DNA of 64,000 nt from Rhodobacteraceae bacterium UBA6197 (GCA_002422085.1 DISZ01000015.1:105063-169062), one strand, 5' to 3'. Shown: positions 51,591-60,449, numbered from the stretch's first letter. Program-made: numbers and translations. The notes: generated from the sequence alone by a model not told the origin.

Positions 51591-52358
51591 CTAGGGCAGG
51601 GCGCAGCTTGAGGCGCTCAGAAAGATATGGTTTTGCACGCTGGCCTTCAGCACCGCCTGCGCGGTGGTGTCCACATCCAGTGCCTCGCGGGCCAACCGCA
51701 GATGCTTTTCGATCGTCGCCGACGTCAGCCCCATGATCGTGGCGATGTCGGCGGTGGTCTTGCCGTCGCCAACCCATTCCAGCACCTCGCGCTGGCGCGG
51801 CGTCAGCGGCCGGCGTGCCGTCGCGAAGGGCATCGACGAGATCCGCAAATGTGTCAGCGCATTCAACACAATCAGTTCACGACCGTGGCGTTCCCAGATC
51901 TGGTCCACATCGTGCTGGCGCAGACCGGCCACGCCACACAGGCCGATCGCCCCCTTAGCGCGCACCGAGATATTGGGAAATGAAATCGAGTATCCCGCCC
52001 GAACGTTGTGGCGCAGGTTGAACTCCAGCACTTTCATCTCTTCTTCGCTGAGCTTGCCGGCGCGGGCCCGCTCATCGACCCAACGCCATGAACTGGCCCC
52101 CTCATGCGACGCCGCCCAACGCACCATCGGCGCGGATTGGAACAGGCCACCGCCGATGAACGCATCCAGATAGGTCTTGTCGTGATTTGAAAGCACGAGC
52201 GTATCGGCAAGGTTGCCAAAGCTGTTGGTGGCAGTGCGGAACCGTGTAAAGCCGTAAAGCAGCCGGTCGAATCCGAACTCTGCCATCCGTTTGCAGTGCA
52301 GCGCCCAGATATCTTCGATACTGCGCGCACCAAGAAGTTGCTCCAAATACGACAGCAT
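51591..52358 (-). CDS. LuxR-family regulator with autoinducer-binding-like domain (solo)
   Basis: A 255-residue regulator: N-terminal autoinducer-binding fold (about 1-170) and C-terminal LuxR HTH (about 190-250; 'LTPRQREVLEWVGDGKTTADIATIMGLTSATIEKHL' in outline). Using TraR numbering, aligned by spacing, W57 is Tyr63, Y61 is Phe67, D70 is Ala76, while P71 (Pro77) and W85 (Trp91) are kept. D70 normally holds the AHL amide, so the ligand is probably not a standard AHL. ATG at 52358 follows GGGGGA. No luxI gene is in the window. It is divergent from an FAD oxidoreductase. Confidence 0.9.
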   Translation of the reverse strand: MLSYLEQLLGARSIEDIWALHCKRMAEFGFDRLLYGFTRFRTATNSFGNLADTLVLSNHDKTYLDAFIGGGLFQSAPMVRWAASHEGASSWRWVDERARAGKLSEEEMKVLEFNLRHNVRAGYSISFPNISVRAKGAIGLCGVAGLRQHDVDQIWERHGRELIVLNALTHLRISSMPFATARRPLTPRQREVLEWVGDGKTTADIATIMGLTSATIEKHLRLAREALDVDTTAQAVLKASVQNHIFLSASSCALP

Positions 52359-52540
52359 TTTTCCCCCATGGCTCGACGGGGCAACACCAAACACAATTCA
52401 AGCGCCAGAATAGACGCCGATCTGAATTCATCCCCATGGTTGAAACTGACACGCGATGGGGGACCTGTCGAGTCGCTGAAGCCATCTTTATCTTTCCGCC
52501 GCGCCTGTTAGGTTCGCGCCAGGATCAAGGAGTGCGGCAG

Positions 52541-53719
52541 ATGCGAAGCGGCTACGACATTGTGGTGATTGGCGGGGCGGTGATGGGCGCCTCGACGGCC
52601 TATTGGTTGACGGCAATGGACCCGGCCTTGAAGGTCTTGGTGGTCGAGCGCGACCCAAGCTATGCACAATCGGCAACGGCACTGTCCGTCGCGTCGATCC
52701 GGTCGCAGTTCAGCAATCCCGTCAACGTTCAAATCAGCCGCTTTGGTCTTGAATTCATTAAGGACTTTGCAAATAGACTGCCGCAGGGCGGGGTGTCGGA
52801 TCTGGGGCTCAAGGAAAACGGCTATCTGTTCTTGAGCAATCGCCCCGACGCGGTCGAGCAAATGGAGACCCTGGCCGCGATGCAGCGCGCGCTGGGGGCG
52901 CAAACGCAGGTGCTTGATCCGGCGGCGCTGTCGGCGCGGTTTCCCTGGATGAACCTTGACGATGTGGTGGCGGGCTCATTCGGGCCCAGCGGCGAGGGCT
53001 GGTTCGACAATATGGGCCTTTTGGGGGGCTTGCGCGCCCAGGCGCGGGCGCAGGGCGCCACTTTTGTCAACGACACGGTGGTCGGGCTGGACCGGGATCA
53101 GGACCGCGTCGTGGCGGTGCATCTGGCCTCGGGCGGGCGTATAGAGACCGGTGCCGTGGTCAATGCCGCAGGCACCCGCGGCGCGGAAGTCATGCGCTAT
53201 CTGGATGAGGATCTGCCCGTAGAGCCACGTAAAAGAACGGTTTTCGTGATTGATGCACCAAATGCGCGCCACCCCGATGCGCCGCTTTTGGTCGACCATT
53301 CCGGTTTTTACATGCGCCCCGAACATGGCCAGTGGATCACCGCCACCGTGCCGTCGCTTGATGGGCCCTGTGCGGTCGATGACTTTGACCCCGACCACGC
53401 GCTTTTCGAGAATGAGATCTGGCCCGCGCTTTACAACCGGGCGTCCGGGTTCGACGCGATCAAGGTGACGCGCTTCTGGGTCGGGCATTACGATTTCAAC
53501 ACCTTGGATCAGAACGCGATTCTGGGCCGCCACCCGGGGTATACGAACCTCTACATGTGCAACGGTTTTTCCGGCCACGGGCTGCAACAGGCGCCCGCCG
53601 TGGGGCGCGGACTGGCCGAACAGATCCTGACCGGCGATTGGGTCAGCCTCGATCTGTCGCCTCTGGGCATGGCGCGGGTGCTGGAAGGGCGCGCCTTTGC
53701 CGAAATCGCCATCGTCTGA
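52541..53719 (+). CDS. FAD-dependent oxidoreductase, DAO/sarcosine-oxidase-like family
   Basis: A 392-residue flavoprotein. The N-terminal Rossmann motif is 'YDIVVIGGAVMGASTAYWL' (GxGxxG variant GGAVMG), followed by 'VVERDPSYAQSAT' and 'VNAAGTRGAEV'. The C-terminus has 'GHYDFNTLDQNAILGRHPG' and 'NGFSGHGLQQAPAVG', typical of the DAO family, which oxidises amino acids or N-methyl amines such as sarcosine or dimethylglycine. ATG at 52541 follows AAGGAG. The substrate is not visible. It is divergent from the LuxR gene with about 180 bases between. Confidence 0.88.
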   Translation: MRSGYDIVVIGGAVMGASTAYWLTAMDPALKVLVVERDPSYAQSATALSVASIRSQFSNPVNVQISRFGLEFIKDFANRLPQGGVSDLGLKENGYLFLSNRPDAVEQMETLAAMQRALGAQTQVLDPAALSARFPWMNLDDVVAGSFGPSGEGWFDNMGLLGGLRAQARAQGATFVNDTVVGLDRDQDRVVAVHLASGGRIETGAVVNAAGTRGAEVMRYLDEDLPVEPRKRTVFVIDAPNARHPDAPLLVDHSGFYMRPEHGQWITATVPSLDGPCAVDDFDPDHALFENEIWPALYNRASGFDAIKVTRFWVGHYDFNTLDQNAILGRHPGYTNLYMCNGFSGHGLQQAPAVGRGLAEQILTGDWVSLDLSPLGMARVLEGRAFAEIAIV

Positions 53720-53744
53720 TGCCGGCGTCTGACCGCAAGGGCGC

Positions 53745-55505
53745 CTATTGCGCCGCGCGCGACGTTTCGCAACGCGGCGCGGCCAGCGTGTTGCGCGTCA
53801 CCGCCGGGGCCAGCGCCATCAGCGCATCGAACTGGGTCAGGAACACCCGCCCGCTCAGATTGCGCAGCAGATGCGATCGGCTGAGGCTGTCCATCACCGG
53901 ACCTTTGACCTCGGACAGGTGCAGCGACACGCCCGCATCGCGCAATTGATCATTGATCGCCTCGAGGCTTTCCAGCGCCGAGGCGTCGATCACATTCACC
54001 GCCGGGCACATCAGCACCACATGCCGGATCCGTTTGTCGCTGGCGATGGCGTCATAGACGGTATCCTCCAGAAAGCGGGCGTTGGGGAAATACAGGCTTT
54101 CGTCGATCCGAAGTGACAGCACCTCGGGCAGGGTGATCACCCGGTGGCGGTCGGTATTGCGGAAATGTTCGGTGCCCGGCACTTGCCCGACCACCGCCAC
54201 ATGCGGCCGCGAGGTGCGCCAAAGATGCAGCCCGATCGACAGCATCACCCCGGCGCTGATCCCGACCTCGACACCCGCCAGAAGTGTCAGCACGATGGTC
54301 GCGGCCATCGCCACCCCGTCGCTGATCGAATAGGCAAAGGTGCGGCGGATCGCACCAAGATCGACAAGGCTCAACACCGCCACGATGATCGTCGCGGCCA
54401 GCGTGGCCTGCGGCAGGTAGTAAAGCACCGGCGTCAGCATCAGCGTGGCCAGCGCCATGCCGATCGCGGTAAAGGCGCCCGCGGCCGGCGTCTCGGCGCC
54501 CGCATCGAAATTCACCACCGAGCGCGCAAACCCGCCGGTTACCGGAAACCCGCCCGACAACGCCGCGCCGATATTGGCGCCGCCCAGTGCGATCAGCTCT
54601 TGATCCGGGTCGATCCGCTGGCGGCGTTTGGCCGCGAGCGTCTGCGCCACCGAGATCGTCTCGACATAGCCGACAATGGCGATCATCAGCGCCGGCACCG
54701 CGATATGCGCCCAAAGCGTCAGATCAAACGGTGGCAGCGTCGGCATCGGCAATCCAGAGGGAACCACGCCCACGACGCGCACCCCCCGGCCTTCCAACCC
54801 CAGGGCCCAGGTCAGCAAGATCGTCACCGCCACCGCCGCCACCGGGCCGGTCCGCGCCAGCAGCATGGCAAGCCGGGGCGCAACGCCATTTGCCTCAAGA
54901 AACGGCTTCAACCCCTTGCGGGCCCAGAATAAAAACGCGGTCGCGCTGACGCCGACCAGCACCGTCGGCACGTTGATGTCACCGATGTGACGCCAGAGCC
55001 CGCCCAGCACCGCCAAAAGCGTCTGCCCGCCCGCATTGATGCCCAGAAGGTGCTTGATCTGGCTGGCGGCGATCAAGATCCCCGAGGCCGAGATGAAACC
55101 CGAAATCACCGGATGGCTCAGAAAGGACGCGATGAAGCCCAGCCGCAGCAGCCCCATGCCCAAAAGCATGACCCCCGACACGAATGCCAGCGCCACCGCC
55201 GCGCCCAGATACTCGGGCGTGCCCTGTGCCGCCAGAGCGCCGACCGACGCGGCCGTCATCAGGCTGGCCACCGCGACAGGCCCCACCGCCAGCGTGCGCG
55301 AAGTGCCCAAGAATGCGTAGATCACCAAAGGCGCGATCGAGGCGTAAAGCCCGACCTCGGCCGGCAAACCCGCCAGCAGCGCATAGGCCAGCGATTGCGG
55401 GATCAGCATGATCGTCACGATCACCGCGGCGATCAGGTCGGCCTCGAGCGTCTCGCGGCTGTAGCTGCGCGCCCAGGTCAGGATTGGAAAATAGCGTTTC
55501 AGCAT
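53745..55505 (-). CDS. SulP-family anion transporter with STAS domain
   Basis: A 586-residue membrane transporter: about ten to twelve spans with the SulP signature 'IPQSLAYALLAGLPAEVGLYASIAPLVIYAF' (in outline) and 'FPVTGGFARSVVNFDAGAETP', then a cytoplasmic STAS domain (about 445-560). SulP proteins carry sulfate, bicarbonate or other anions. ATG at 55505 is chosen over one seven codons earlier. It follows the DUF442 and persulfide dioxygenase genes by small gaps; sulfate or sulfite export after persulfide oxidation, or bicarbonate supply for the Calvin cycle, are both reasonable. Confidence 0.93.
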   Translation of the reverse strand: MLKRYFPILTWARSYSRETLEADLIAAVIVTIMLIPQSLAYALLAGLPAEVGLYASIAPLVIYAFLGTSRTLAVGPVAVASLMTAASVGALAAQGTPEYLGAAVALAFVSGVMLLGMGLLRLGFIASFLSHPVISGFISASGILIAASQIKHLLGINAGGQTLLAVLGGLWRHIGDINVPTVLVGVSATAFLFWARKGLKPFLEANGVAPRLAMLLARTGPVAAVAVTILLTWALGLEGRGVRVVGVVPSGLPMPTLPPFDLTLWAHIAVPALMIAIVGYVETISVAQTLAAKRRQRIDPDQELIALGGANIGAALSGGFPVTGGFARSVVNFDAGAETPAAGAFTAIGMALATLMLTPVLYYLPQATLAATIIVAVLSLVDLGAIRRTFAYSISDGVAMAATIVLTLLAGVEVGISAGVMLSIGLHLWRTSRPHVAVVGQVPGTEHFRNTDRHRVITLPEVLSLRIDESLYFPNARFLEDTVYDAIASDKRIRHVVLMCPAVNVIDASALESLEAINDQLRDAGVSLHLSEVKGPVMDSLSRSHLLRNLSGRVFLTQFDALMALAPAVTRNTLAAPRCETSRAAQ

Positions 55506-55522
55506 GGGCAGCGCCGCGCCGG

Positions 55523-55957
55523 TCAAGGTCGGCTGGCGGCATGAGCCTCCAGCAAGGGCACAAGGCTGCGATGATCATAGCCCGCCGAGGCCGCCGCCGC
55601 GACGATCCCCTCCAGCGGCATCCGGCCCGCCTGCCACATCGCCCAAAGATGCGACGACCGCGTGCCCGATCGACAATAGGCCAGCACCGGCCCCGGCATC
55701 TCGGCCATGGCGGATTCGAATTCGGCCACCAGTTCGGGGGTCATCCGGCCCGGATAGTAGGGCAGGTGGCGATAGCTCAGCCCGGCACGCGACACGGCAG
55801 CCCGCATCGCGGCATTGTCGGCGGAGTCATCGATTTCCTCGTCGGGGCGGTTGTTCAGGATCGTCTTGAAACCCAGTTCGACCAGCGCCGGAACGTCGTC
55901 AGGGGTGATCTGCGGTGCCACCGCGAAATCCGGCGTGATTTGCCGCAGGTCCATCAT
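55523..55957 (-). CDS. TIGR01244/DUF442 family sulfur-transferase-like phosphatase-fold protein
   Basis: A 144-residue protein with a Cys-loop: C95 in 'VLAYCRSGTRSSHLW', the P-loop CxxGxR. It begins 'MMDLRQITPDFAVAPQITPDDV', the typical DUF442 start. In the Agrobacterium/Xylella bigR operon and others, DUF442 accompanies or is fused to the persulfide dioxygenase Blh and works as a rhodanese-like sulfur transferase. Here it lies 48 bases after the dioxygenase gene and 17 before SulP. Cytoplasmic. Confidence 0.9.
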   Translation of the reverse strand: MMDLRQITPDFAVAPQITPDDVPALVELGFKTILNNRPDEEIDDSADNAAMRAAVSRAGLSYRHLPYYPGRMTPELVAEFESAMAEMPGPVLAYCRSGTRSSHLWAMWQAGRMPLEGIVAAAASAGYDHRSLVPLLEAHAASRP

Positions 55958-56005
55958 TGTCTCCCTCAGGGGCGCGCTTCTCCCTCGCGCCCGGATACTG
56001 TCGTC

Positions 56006-56872
56006 TCAAAGCCCGTTTACCGGAACCTTCAGATAGGTCATGCCGTTGTCTTCGGCTGGCGGCATTTGACCTGCGCGCATGTTGACCTGCAACGAGGGGA
56101 TGATCAAGCGTGGCATCGCCAGCGTGGCATCGCGGGCCTGCCGCATGGCCACGAATTCCGCCGCCGATTTGCCGCCTCCGATATGGATGTTGCGGGCCTT
56201 TTCCTCGGCGACACTGGTTTCCCAGGCGTATTCGTCACGCCCCGGCGCCTTGTAATCATGCGCGACAAAGATCCGCGTAGCCTCGGGCAGGGCAAGGATC
56301 TTCTGGATCGAGGCGAACAGCGCCTCGGCCGATCCCCCCGGAAAATCGCAGCGCGCCGTGCCAAAATCGGGCATGAACAGCGTGTCGCCCACGAAACCCG
56401 CATCGCCGATGACATAGGTCAGGCAGGCCGGCGTATGACCCGGCGTGTGCAGAACATGGCCCGTCAGGCCGCCGATCTGAAAGCTGTCGCCCTCGACAAA
56501 CAACCGATCGAACTGCGAGCCGTCGCGCTGAAACTCGGTGCCTTCGTTGAAGATCTTGCCGAATGTGTCTTGCACCACGGTGATGCGGTCACCGATGCCG
56601 ATCTTGCCGCCCAGCCGGTCTTGCAGATAGGGCGCGGCGGAAAGGTGGTCGGCGTGGACATGGGTCTCCAGCAACCAGGAAACCTCAAGGCCCTCGGCCC
56701 GCACATGGGCGATCACCGCATCGGCCGAGGTGGTATCGGTGCGCCCCGAGGCATAGTCGAAATCCAGCACCGAATCGACAATGGCACAAGCATGGCTGGC
56801 CGGATCCTTGACCACATAGGTCACGGTGAAGGTCGCCTCGTCGAAGAAGGCTTTCACGTCGGGCTTCAGCAT
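56006..56872 (-). CDS. MBL-fold persulfide dioxygenase (ETHE1/Blh type)
   Basis: A 288-residue metallo-beta-lactamase-fold enzyme, Fe(II)-dependent in this family, that oxidises glutathione persulfide to sulfite. The metal motif is H71, H73, D75, H76 ('THVHADHLSAA'), with further ligands in 'HTPGHTPACL' and 'VGDTLFMPDFGTARCDFPGG', the last being an ETHE1/Blh signature. ATG at 56872 with GAGG upstream is chosen because an alternative TTG further out lies in the promoter. First gene of the operon with DUF442 and SulP; protects against sulfide stress. BigR/SqrR-like control is likely but no such gene is in view. Confidence 0.92.
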   Translation of the reverse strand: MLKPDVKAFFDEATFTVTYVVKDPASHACAIVDSVLDFDYASGRTDTTSADAVIAHVRAEGLEVSWLLETHVHADHLSAAPYLQDRLGGKIGIGDRITVVQDTFGKIFNEGTEFQRDGSQFDRLFVEGDSFQIGGLTGHVLHTPGHTPACLTYVIGDAGFVGDTLFMPDFGTARCDFPGGSAEALFASIQKILALPEATRIFVAHDYKAPGRDEYAWETSVAEEKARNIHIGGGKSAAEFVAMRQARDATLAMPRLIIPSLQVNMRAGQMPPAEDNGMTYLKVPVNGL

Positions 56873-56906
56873 CGGATCCTCGTCGGGCCATTTCGCAGCT
56901 TTGTCG

Positions 56907-56936
56907 AGTATATAGGGGCGGGTCAATATATATCAA
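56907..56936 (-). promoter_or_regulatory. Promoter of the persulfide dioxygenase operon with AT-rich near-palindrome
   Basis: On the minus strand TTGATA (56931-56936) and TATACT (56907-56912) are separated by 18 bases, a good sigma-70 pair, 35 bases from the start codon. TCAATATATATCA at 56923-56935 is nearly palindromic and overlaps the -35 region, a plausible site for a BigR-like repressor. Confidence 0.6.
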
Positions 56937-56949
56937 CGATTGAATGTGA

Positions 56950-57359
56950 GCCGCCGCGCACCCCCGGCGGGCAGCAGCCTCGGGTTGGCGCAGCAACATC
57001 GGGCCGCTTGGCAGCGGCGGTCACGGCACGCTTTGGCCGCACCGCGCGCCTTGACCCGCAGCTCTGCGGCCGTCGGCCGCAACGACCACCAGCTCTACAC
57101 AAAGATCATCCTGTAACACCCTGTCTTGCATAGATGATGCGCTGATAGATCGACCCCGCTCGGCAGCGGTTCGAGCCCGCAAGCGCGCAGCCTCGTCAGC
57201 CGTTTCTTGCCGCGATCGGTGCGCCACAGGATCTGGCGTCTCTGGTGGTGCCACGGCGCGGAAATACCACGCCTGTTGGTTTCGTTGAAGGCTTGGCGCC
57301 TGGCATCGCCGATTTCGACCGGCGCACCGCCGATGTCAAAGATCAGCCAACGTCAAAGA
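56950..57359. other. About 410 bases without a recognisable gene
   Basis: Between the dioxygenase promoter and the gph stop. Several short frames exist but none resembles a known protein; a duplicated 13-mer, GTCAAAGATCAGC, occurs at about 57335 and 57352, the second overlapping the gph stop codon. The stretch may be decayed sequence. Confidence 0.5.
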
Positions 57360-58034
57360 TCAGCGCACCGAGCATGTCGCCAGACTCTCGACAACCTCCA
57401 CCAGCGCGGCGAAATCCGAAAAAGCGGCGTCATGCGGCAGGTCTTTGACCGGGGTCCTGCGATAGCCTTCGGTGAAAAGCGCAAAAGGCAGCCGCGCGGC
57501 TCGGGCCGTTTCGGCGTCCACTTCGCTGTCACCGACATAGACCGCACCACCATCGCCCAGATCCCACAGGCATTTTATCAGCGGTGCGGGGTCGGGTTTG
57601 CGCATCGGCAGGCTGTCGCCGCCAAGGATCGCGCCAAAGCTGTCCAACAGCCCGAAATGCGCCAGCACCGCGCGGGTCGGAGCGATTGGCTTGTTGGTGC
57701 AGATCCCCAAAGGGTGGCCCTTCGCGGCCAGCGCGCTCAGCGCCTCGCGCACGCCGGGGTAAAGCGTGGTCAGATGCACCGCCTTTTCATAGCGCGCGGC
57801 AAAGGCGCGCATCATTTCGCCGTGCATTGGCCCGTGCGGGTCTTTGTGCGAGGCCTCCAGCAGGCATTGCACCAGATGCGGCACACCCTTGCCGACAAAG
57901 CTGCGCACCTGCACAAGGCTCAGCGGCGCAAGGCCCCGTTCAGCCAGAATCGCGTTCGCTGCGGCATGGATATCGGGCGCGCTGTCGATCAGCGTGCCAT
58001 CGAGGTCGAAAATCACCGGGCAGGGGCGCTTCAT
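57360..58034 (-). CDS. cbbZ: Phosphoglycolate phosphatase
   Basis: A 224-residue HAD phosphatase. Catalytic D10 and D12 lie in 'VIFDLDGTLIDS'; the other HAD motifs are 'GICTNKPI', 'RKPDPAPL' (Lys) and 'VYVGDSEVDAETA'. It removes phosphate from 2-phosphoglycolate, the toxic product of RuBisCO oxygenation, which explains its place at the end of the cbb operon. ATG at 58034 overlaps the stop of the upstream gene by four bases. Confidence 0.92.
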   Translation of the reverse strand: MKRPCPVIFDLDGTLIDSAPDIHAAANAILAERGLAPLSLVQVRSFVGKGVPHLVQCLLEASHKDPHGPMHGEMMRAFAARYEKAVHLTTLYPGVREALSALAAKGHPLGICTNKPIAPTRAVLAHFGLLDSFGAILGGDSLPMRKPDPAPLIKCLWDLGDGGAVYVGDSEVDAETARAARLPFALFTEGYRRTPVKDLPHDAAFSDFAALVEVVESLATCSVR

Positions 58035-58585
58035 GCGGCTTTCCACTTGATCGAGCAGCCCATCGACGGGATTTGCGCTTCGGGGCCATGCCCGGTTTCA
58101 GCAATCCGTATCATCGCCTCATAAAGCTCGCGCCGGGCATCGGCGGCGGCGGCGCTGCGCCCCGATGCATCCAGCCGGCCGCGATACTGCAACTGCCCCG
58201 CAGCGTTGTAACCAAAGAAGTCTGGCGTGCACTCTGCCCCATAAGCCTTTGCTACCGATTGGTTTTCGTCATGAAGATAGGGAAAGGTAAAGGCCTGGTC
58301 GCGGGCCAGAACGGCCATGTTGTCAAAGCTGTCGGCCGGGTATTGCGCCGCGTCATTGGACGAGATCGCCACCACCCCGATGCCTGCCGCCTGCAATGCC
58401 GCAGCGTCGCGCAGGATCCGGTCAAGGATCGCGCGCACATAGGGGCAGTGGTTGCAGATGAACATGACCAGCATGCCACGCGGCCCGGCGATGTCTTTGT
58501 CGCGCCAGATCCTGCCATCGGTGCCGGGCAGGGCAAAGCCCGGCGCGGGTCGTCCAAACTCACAAACGGGGGGGCTGACGGCCAT
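58031..58585 (-). CDS. Thioredoxin-fold (redoxin/AhpC-TSA-like) protein
   Basis: A 184-residue protein with a thioredoxin fold: redox pair C44 and C47 in 'MFICNHCPYV', and the cis-Pro region 'AECTPDFFGYNAAGQLQYRG'. It has no signal peptide. The family (peroxiredoxin/thioredoxin-like, often single-domain) reduces disulfides or peroxides; the exact role is unknown. It lies between the two MBL-fold genes and gph in the Calvin-cycle operon. Its 3' end overlaps gph by four bases; it starts nine bases after the MBL gene's stop. Confidence 0.85.
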   Translation of the reverse strand: MAVSPPVCEFGRPAPGFALPGTDGRIWRDKDIAGPRGMLVMFICNHCPYVRAILDRILRDAAALQAAGIGVVAISSNDAAQYPADSFDNMAVLARDQAFTFPYLHDENQSVAKAYGAECTPDFFGYNAAGQLQYRGRLDASGRSAAAADARRELYEAMIRIAETGHGPEAQIPSMGCSIKWKAA

Positions 58586-58593
58586 GATCTTTC

Positions 58594-59538
58594 CTATTCG
58601 AATTCCATCTCGGCAAAGACGATACCGGCATTTTTTGTTGCAAGCTCTTCAAAAGTATCCAGATGCGCCCAATTCGACTGATCGACGTAATAAGCCCCGG
58701 CCAGATCGCCACCTGCGTCGATATAAGCGCCGATCTTGTCGCGCAGATCCACCAGATAGTCGCGCGTATAGCGGCGCACCTGCGCCAGATTGGTCGGGTG
58801 GCCATGGCCCGGGATCACCCATGTCGGGTTCAGCGGCTCGAATTTCGTCTCCCATGTCTCGATCCAGCAGGCGGTGCAGGTGTCCGCAAAGATCGGCGGC
58901 AGCCGTTCCTGAAAGGCAATGTCGCCGGCGATCATGAAGCTTTGCGCCGGGATCCAGACTTGCGTGTCTCCGGGGCTGTGGGCGGGGCCAAGATGCAGCA
59001 CCTCGATGGTGAAATCGCCCATCTCAATCGTCTTTTGATCGGTGAAGGTCTCGGTCGGGCCCATCGGCACGGTGCCCTCGGCGTTCTCGCGGGCGTAGAC
59101 CTTGAGCGCCTCATGGGCCTGAGCCGCCGAATGTTCGAACTCTGCGGCGGCATCGACATGGGCTAGGACCGGCACGCCTTGGGCGATCCAGTAATTGTTG
59201 CCCAGCATCGCGTGACCCTGACCGTTTTCGTCGATCACCAGCTTCACCGGCTGGTCGGTCACCGCCCTGATTTCGTCATGCAGCGCGCGGGCCAGACGGT
59301 AGCTTGCGCCCGCGTTCACCACGACCACGCCGTCCCCTGTAACAATGAACGACAAGTTGTTGTTATGGCCTGCATTTTCATAGGTCGGAGGGGCGGTGGC
59401 GCCGGTCGCGGTATAAATGTGGGGGATCACCTCGACCGGTTTCGAATACAGAACCGATTGCGGGTATTGATCCGCAATATCCTCGGACGCCACCGCAGGA
59501 ACAGCCATTAACACCATGAAACCAAGGATATATTTCAT
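58594..59538 (-). CDS. Exported MBL-fold hydrolase with altered metal motif
   Basis: A 314-residue periplasmic protein (signal about 1-19, ending AVASE) of the metallo-beta-lactamase fold, SoxH-like. Later ligands are kept: 'HLGPAHSPGDTQVW', 'MIAGDIAFQ' and 'VIPGHGHPTNL'. The usual HxHxDH motif, however, is replaced by NGQGHA (residues 105-110 in 'VIDENGQGHAMLGN'), judged by the flanking 'VI...LGN'. It may bind one metal or have another function. ATG at 59538 overlaps the stop of the next gene upstream in the operon. A Cys pair 'TCTAC' lies near residue 222. Confidence 0.8.
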   Translation of the reverse strand: MKYILGFMVLMAVPAVASEDIADQYPQSVLYSKPVEVIPHIYTATGATAPPTYENAGHNNNLSFIVTGDGVVVVNAGASYRLARALHDEIRAVTDQPVKLVIDENGQGHAMLGNNYWIAQGVPVLAHVDAAAEFEHSAAQAHEALKVYARENAEGTVPMGPTETFTDQKTIEMGDFTIEVLHLGPAHSPGDTQVWIPAQSFMIAGDIAFQERLPPIFADTCTACWIETWETKFEPLNPTWVIPGHGHPTNLAQVRRYTRDYLVDLRDKIGAYIDAGGDLAGAYYVDQSNWAHLDTFEELATKNAGIVFAEMEFE

Positions 59539-60449
59539 CACATACCCGCTGATACAAAACGGTAGGCGCCGTCGTGACGCTCGACCCGGCCGATACCGCC
59601 CTCGGGCAGGTGAAAACCGATCATCAACGCGCCCGTCGTGGCCAGATCCTCCAACAATGCGCTGCGCGTCTTGACCCCCAGATCGGCGTCCTGATCCGAA
59701 CCCGAGTGCCACGTCGGCTGTGCAAAGGCCAGATGGTGATTGCCGATCGCATCACCGATGATGACGCAGGAGTCGTGGCCTTGCCGGATCTCGAAGGACA
59801 TATGGCCGGGCGTGTGGCCCTGCGTCGCCCGCGCCCCGATGCCGGGCAGGATTTCGTCGTTATTCCCGAATGTTACGATGCGATCCTCAAGCAATGACAG
59901 ACGCCCAAGCGCGCCTGCGGCAAAGCTGGTCCGCCCGCTATCAATGGTAGTGGCGGTTTCGGGGTTGATCCAGTAGTCCCATTCGGTCTTTCCCATCATA
60001 TGGGTGGCATTGGCAAAGACCGGCTCGTCGAAATCGTCCAGAACGCCCCAGAGGTGGTCGGGATGGGCATGGGTAAAGACCACATGGGTGATCTCGTCGG
60101 CAGAGACCCCCAGCAGCGCCATCGCCTCGGCCAGTTTGCCAGCCGTGGGCATGAAATCCGGGCCGGCGCCGGCATCGAACAGCACCGTATGGGTGCCGTC
60201 GCGCAACAGGGTCACGTTGCAGGGCGGCTCGAGCGCGTCGCCGTGCAGGCCATAGCCGGCCATCACCTCGGCCGCGCCCGGATGATCGGTGACAAATCCC
60301 ATCGGCAGGACCAGATGCCCGTCGGACAGGGTATCCATCTGCACGCTGCCAAAGCTGAGGCTGTTCGATGCCCAACCCCGGACCGGCAGCAATGGCGCCG
60401 CGACCCCGGCCAATGCGGTGCACAGCAGGCCTCTTCGTGTGATGCGCAT
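59538..60449 (-). CDS. Tat-exported MBL-fold hydrolase
   Basis: A 303-residue metallo-beta-lactamase-fold protein. The N-terminus has a twin-arginine signal (ITRRGLLCTALAG) and a likely cleavage near residue 28 (GWASNS). The zinc motif is intact, 'FTHAHPDHLWG', with 'QGHTPGHMSF' and 'IIGDAIGNHHLAF'. It is similar to lactonase/SoxH-like enzymes; the substrate is unknown. ATG at 60449 is chosen over an in-frame start 21 codons upstream because the twin-arginine motif then begins the protein. Part of the cbb operon between rpe and the second MBL gene. Confidence 0.87.
   Translation of the reverse strand: MRITRRGLLCTALAGVAAPLLPVRGWASNSLSFGSVQMDTLSDGHLVLPMGFVTDHPGAAEVMAGYGLHGDALEPPCNVTLLRDGTHTVLFDAGAGPDFMPTAGKLAEAMALLGVSADEITHVVFTHAHPDHLWGVLDDFDEPVFANATHMMGKTEWDYWINPETATTIDSGRTSFAAGALGRLSLLEDRIVTFGNNDEILPGIGARATQGHTPGHMSFEIRQGHDSCVIIGDAIGNHHLAFAQPTWHSGSDQDADLGVKTRSALLEDLATTGALMIGFHLPEGGIGRVERHDGAYRFVSAGM

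Noticed and set aside
57155..57185. tRNA T-arm-like sequence GGTTCGAGCCC
   Set aside because: The T stem has at most four pairs and no acceptor, D or anticodon arm can be placed around it.
57021..57254. Possible 77-residue protein on the minus strand
   Set aside because: No family resemblance, Arg/Ala-rich composition and no ribosome site; more likely non-coding.
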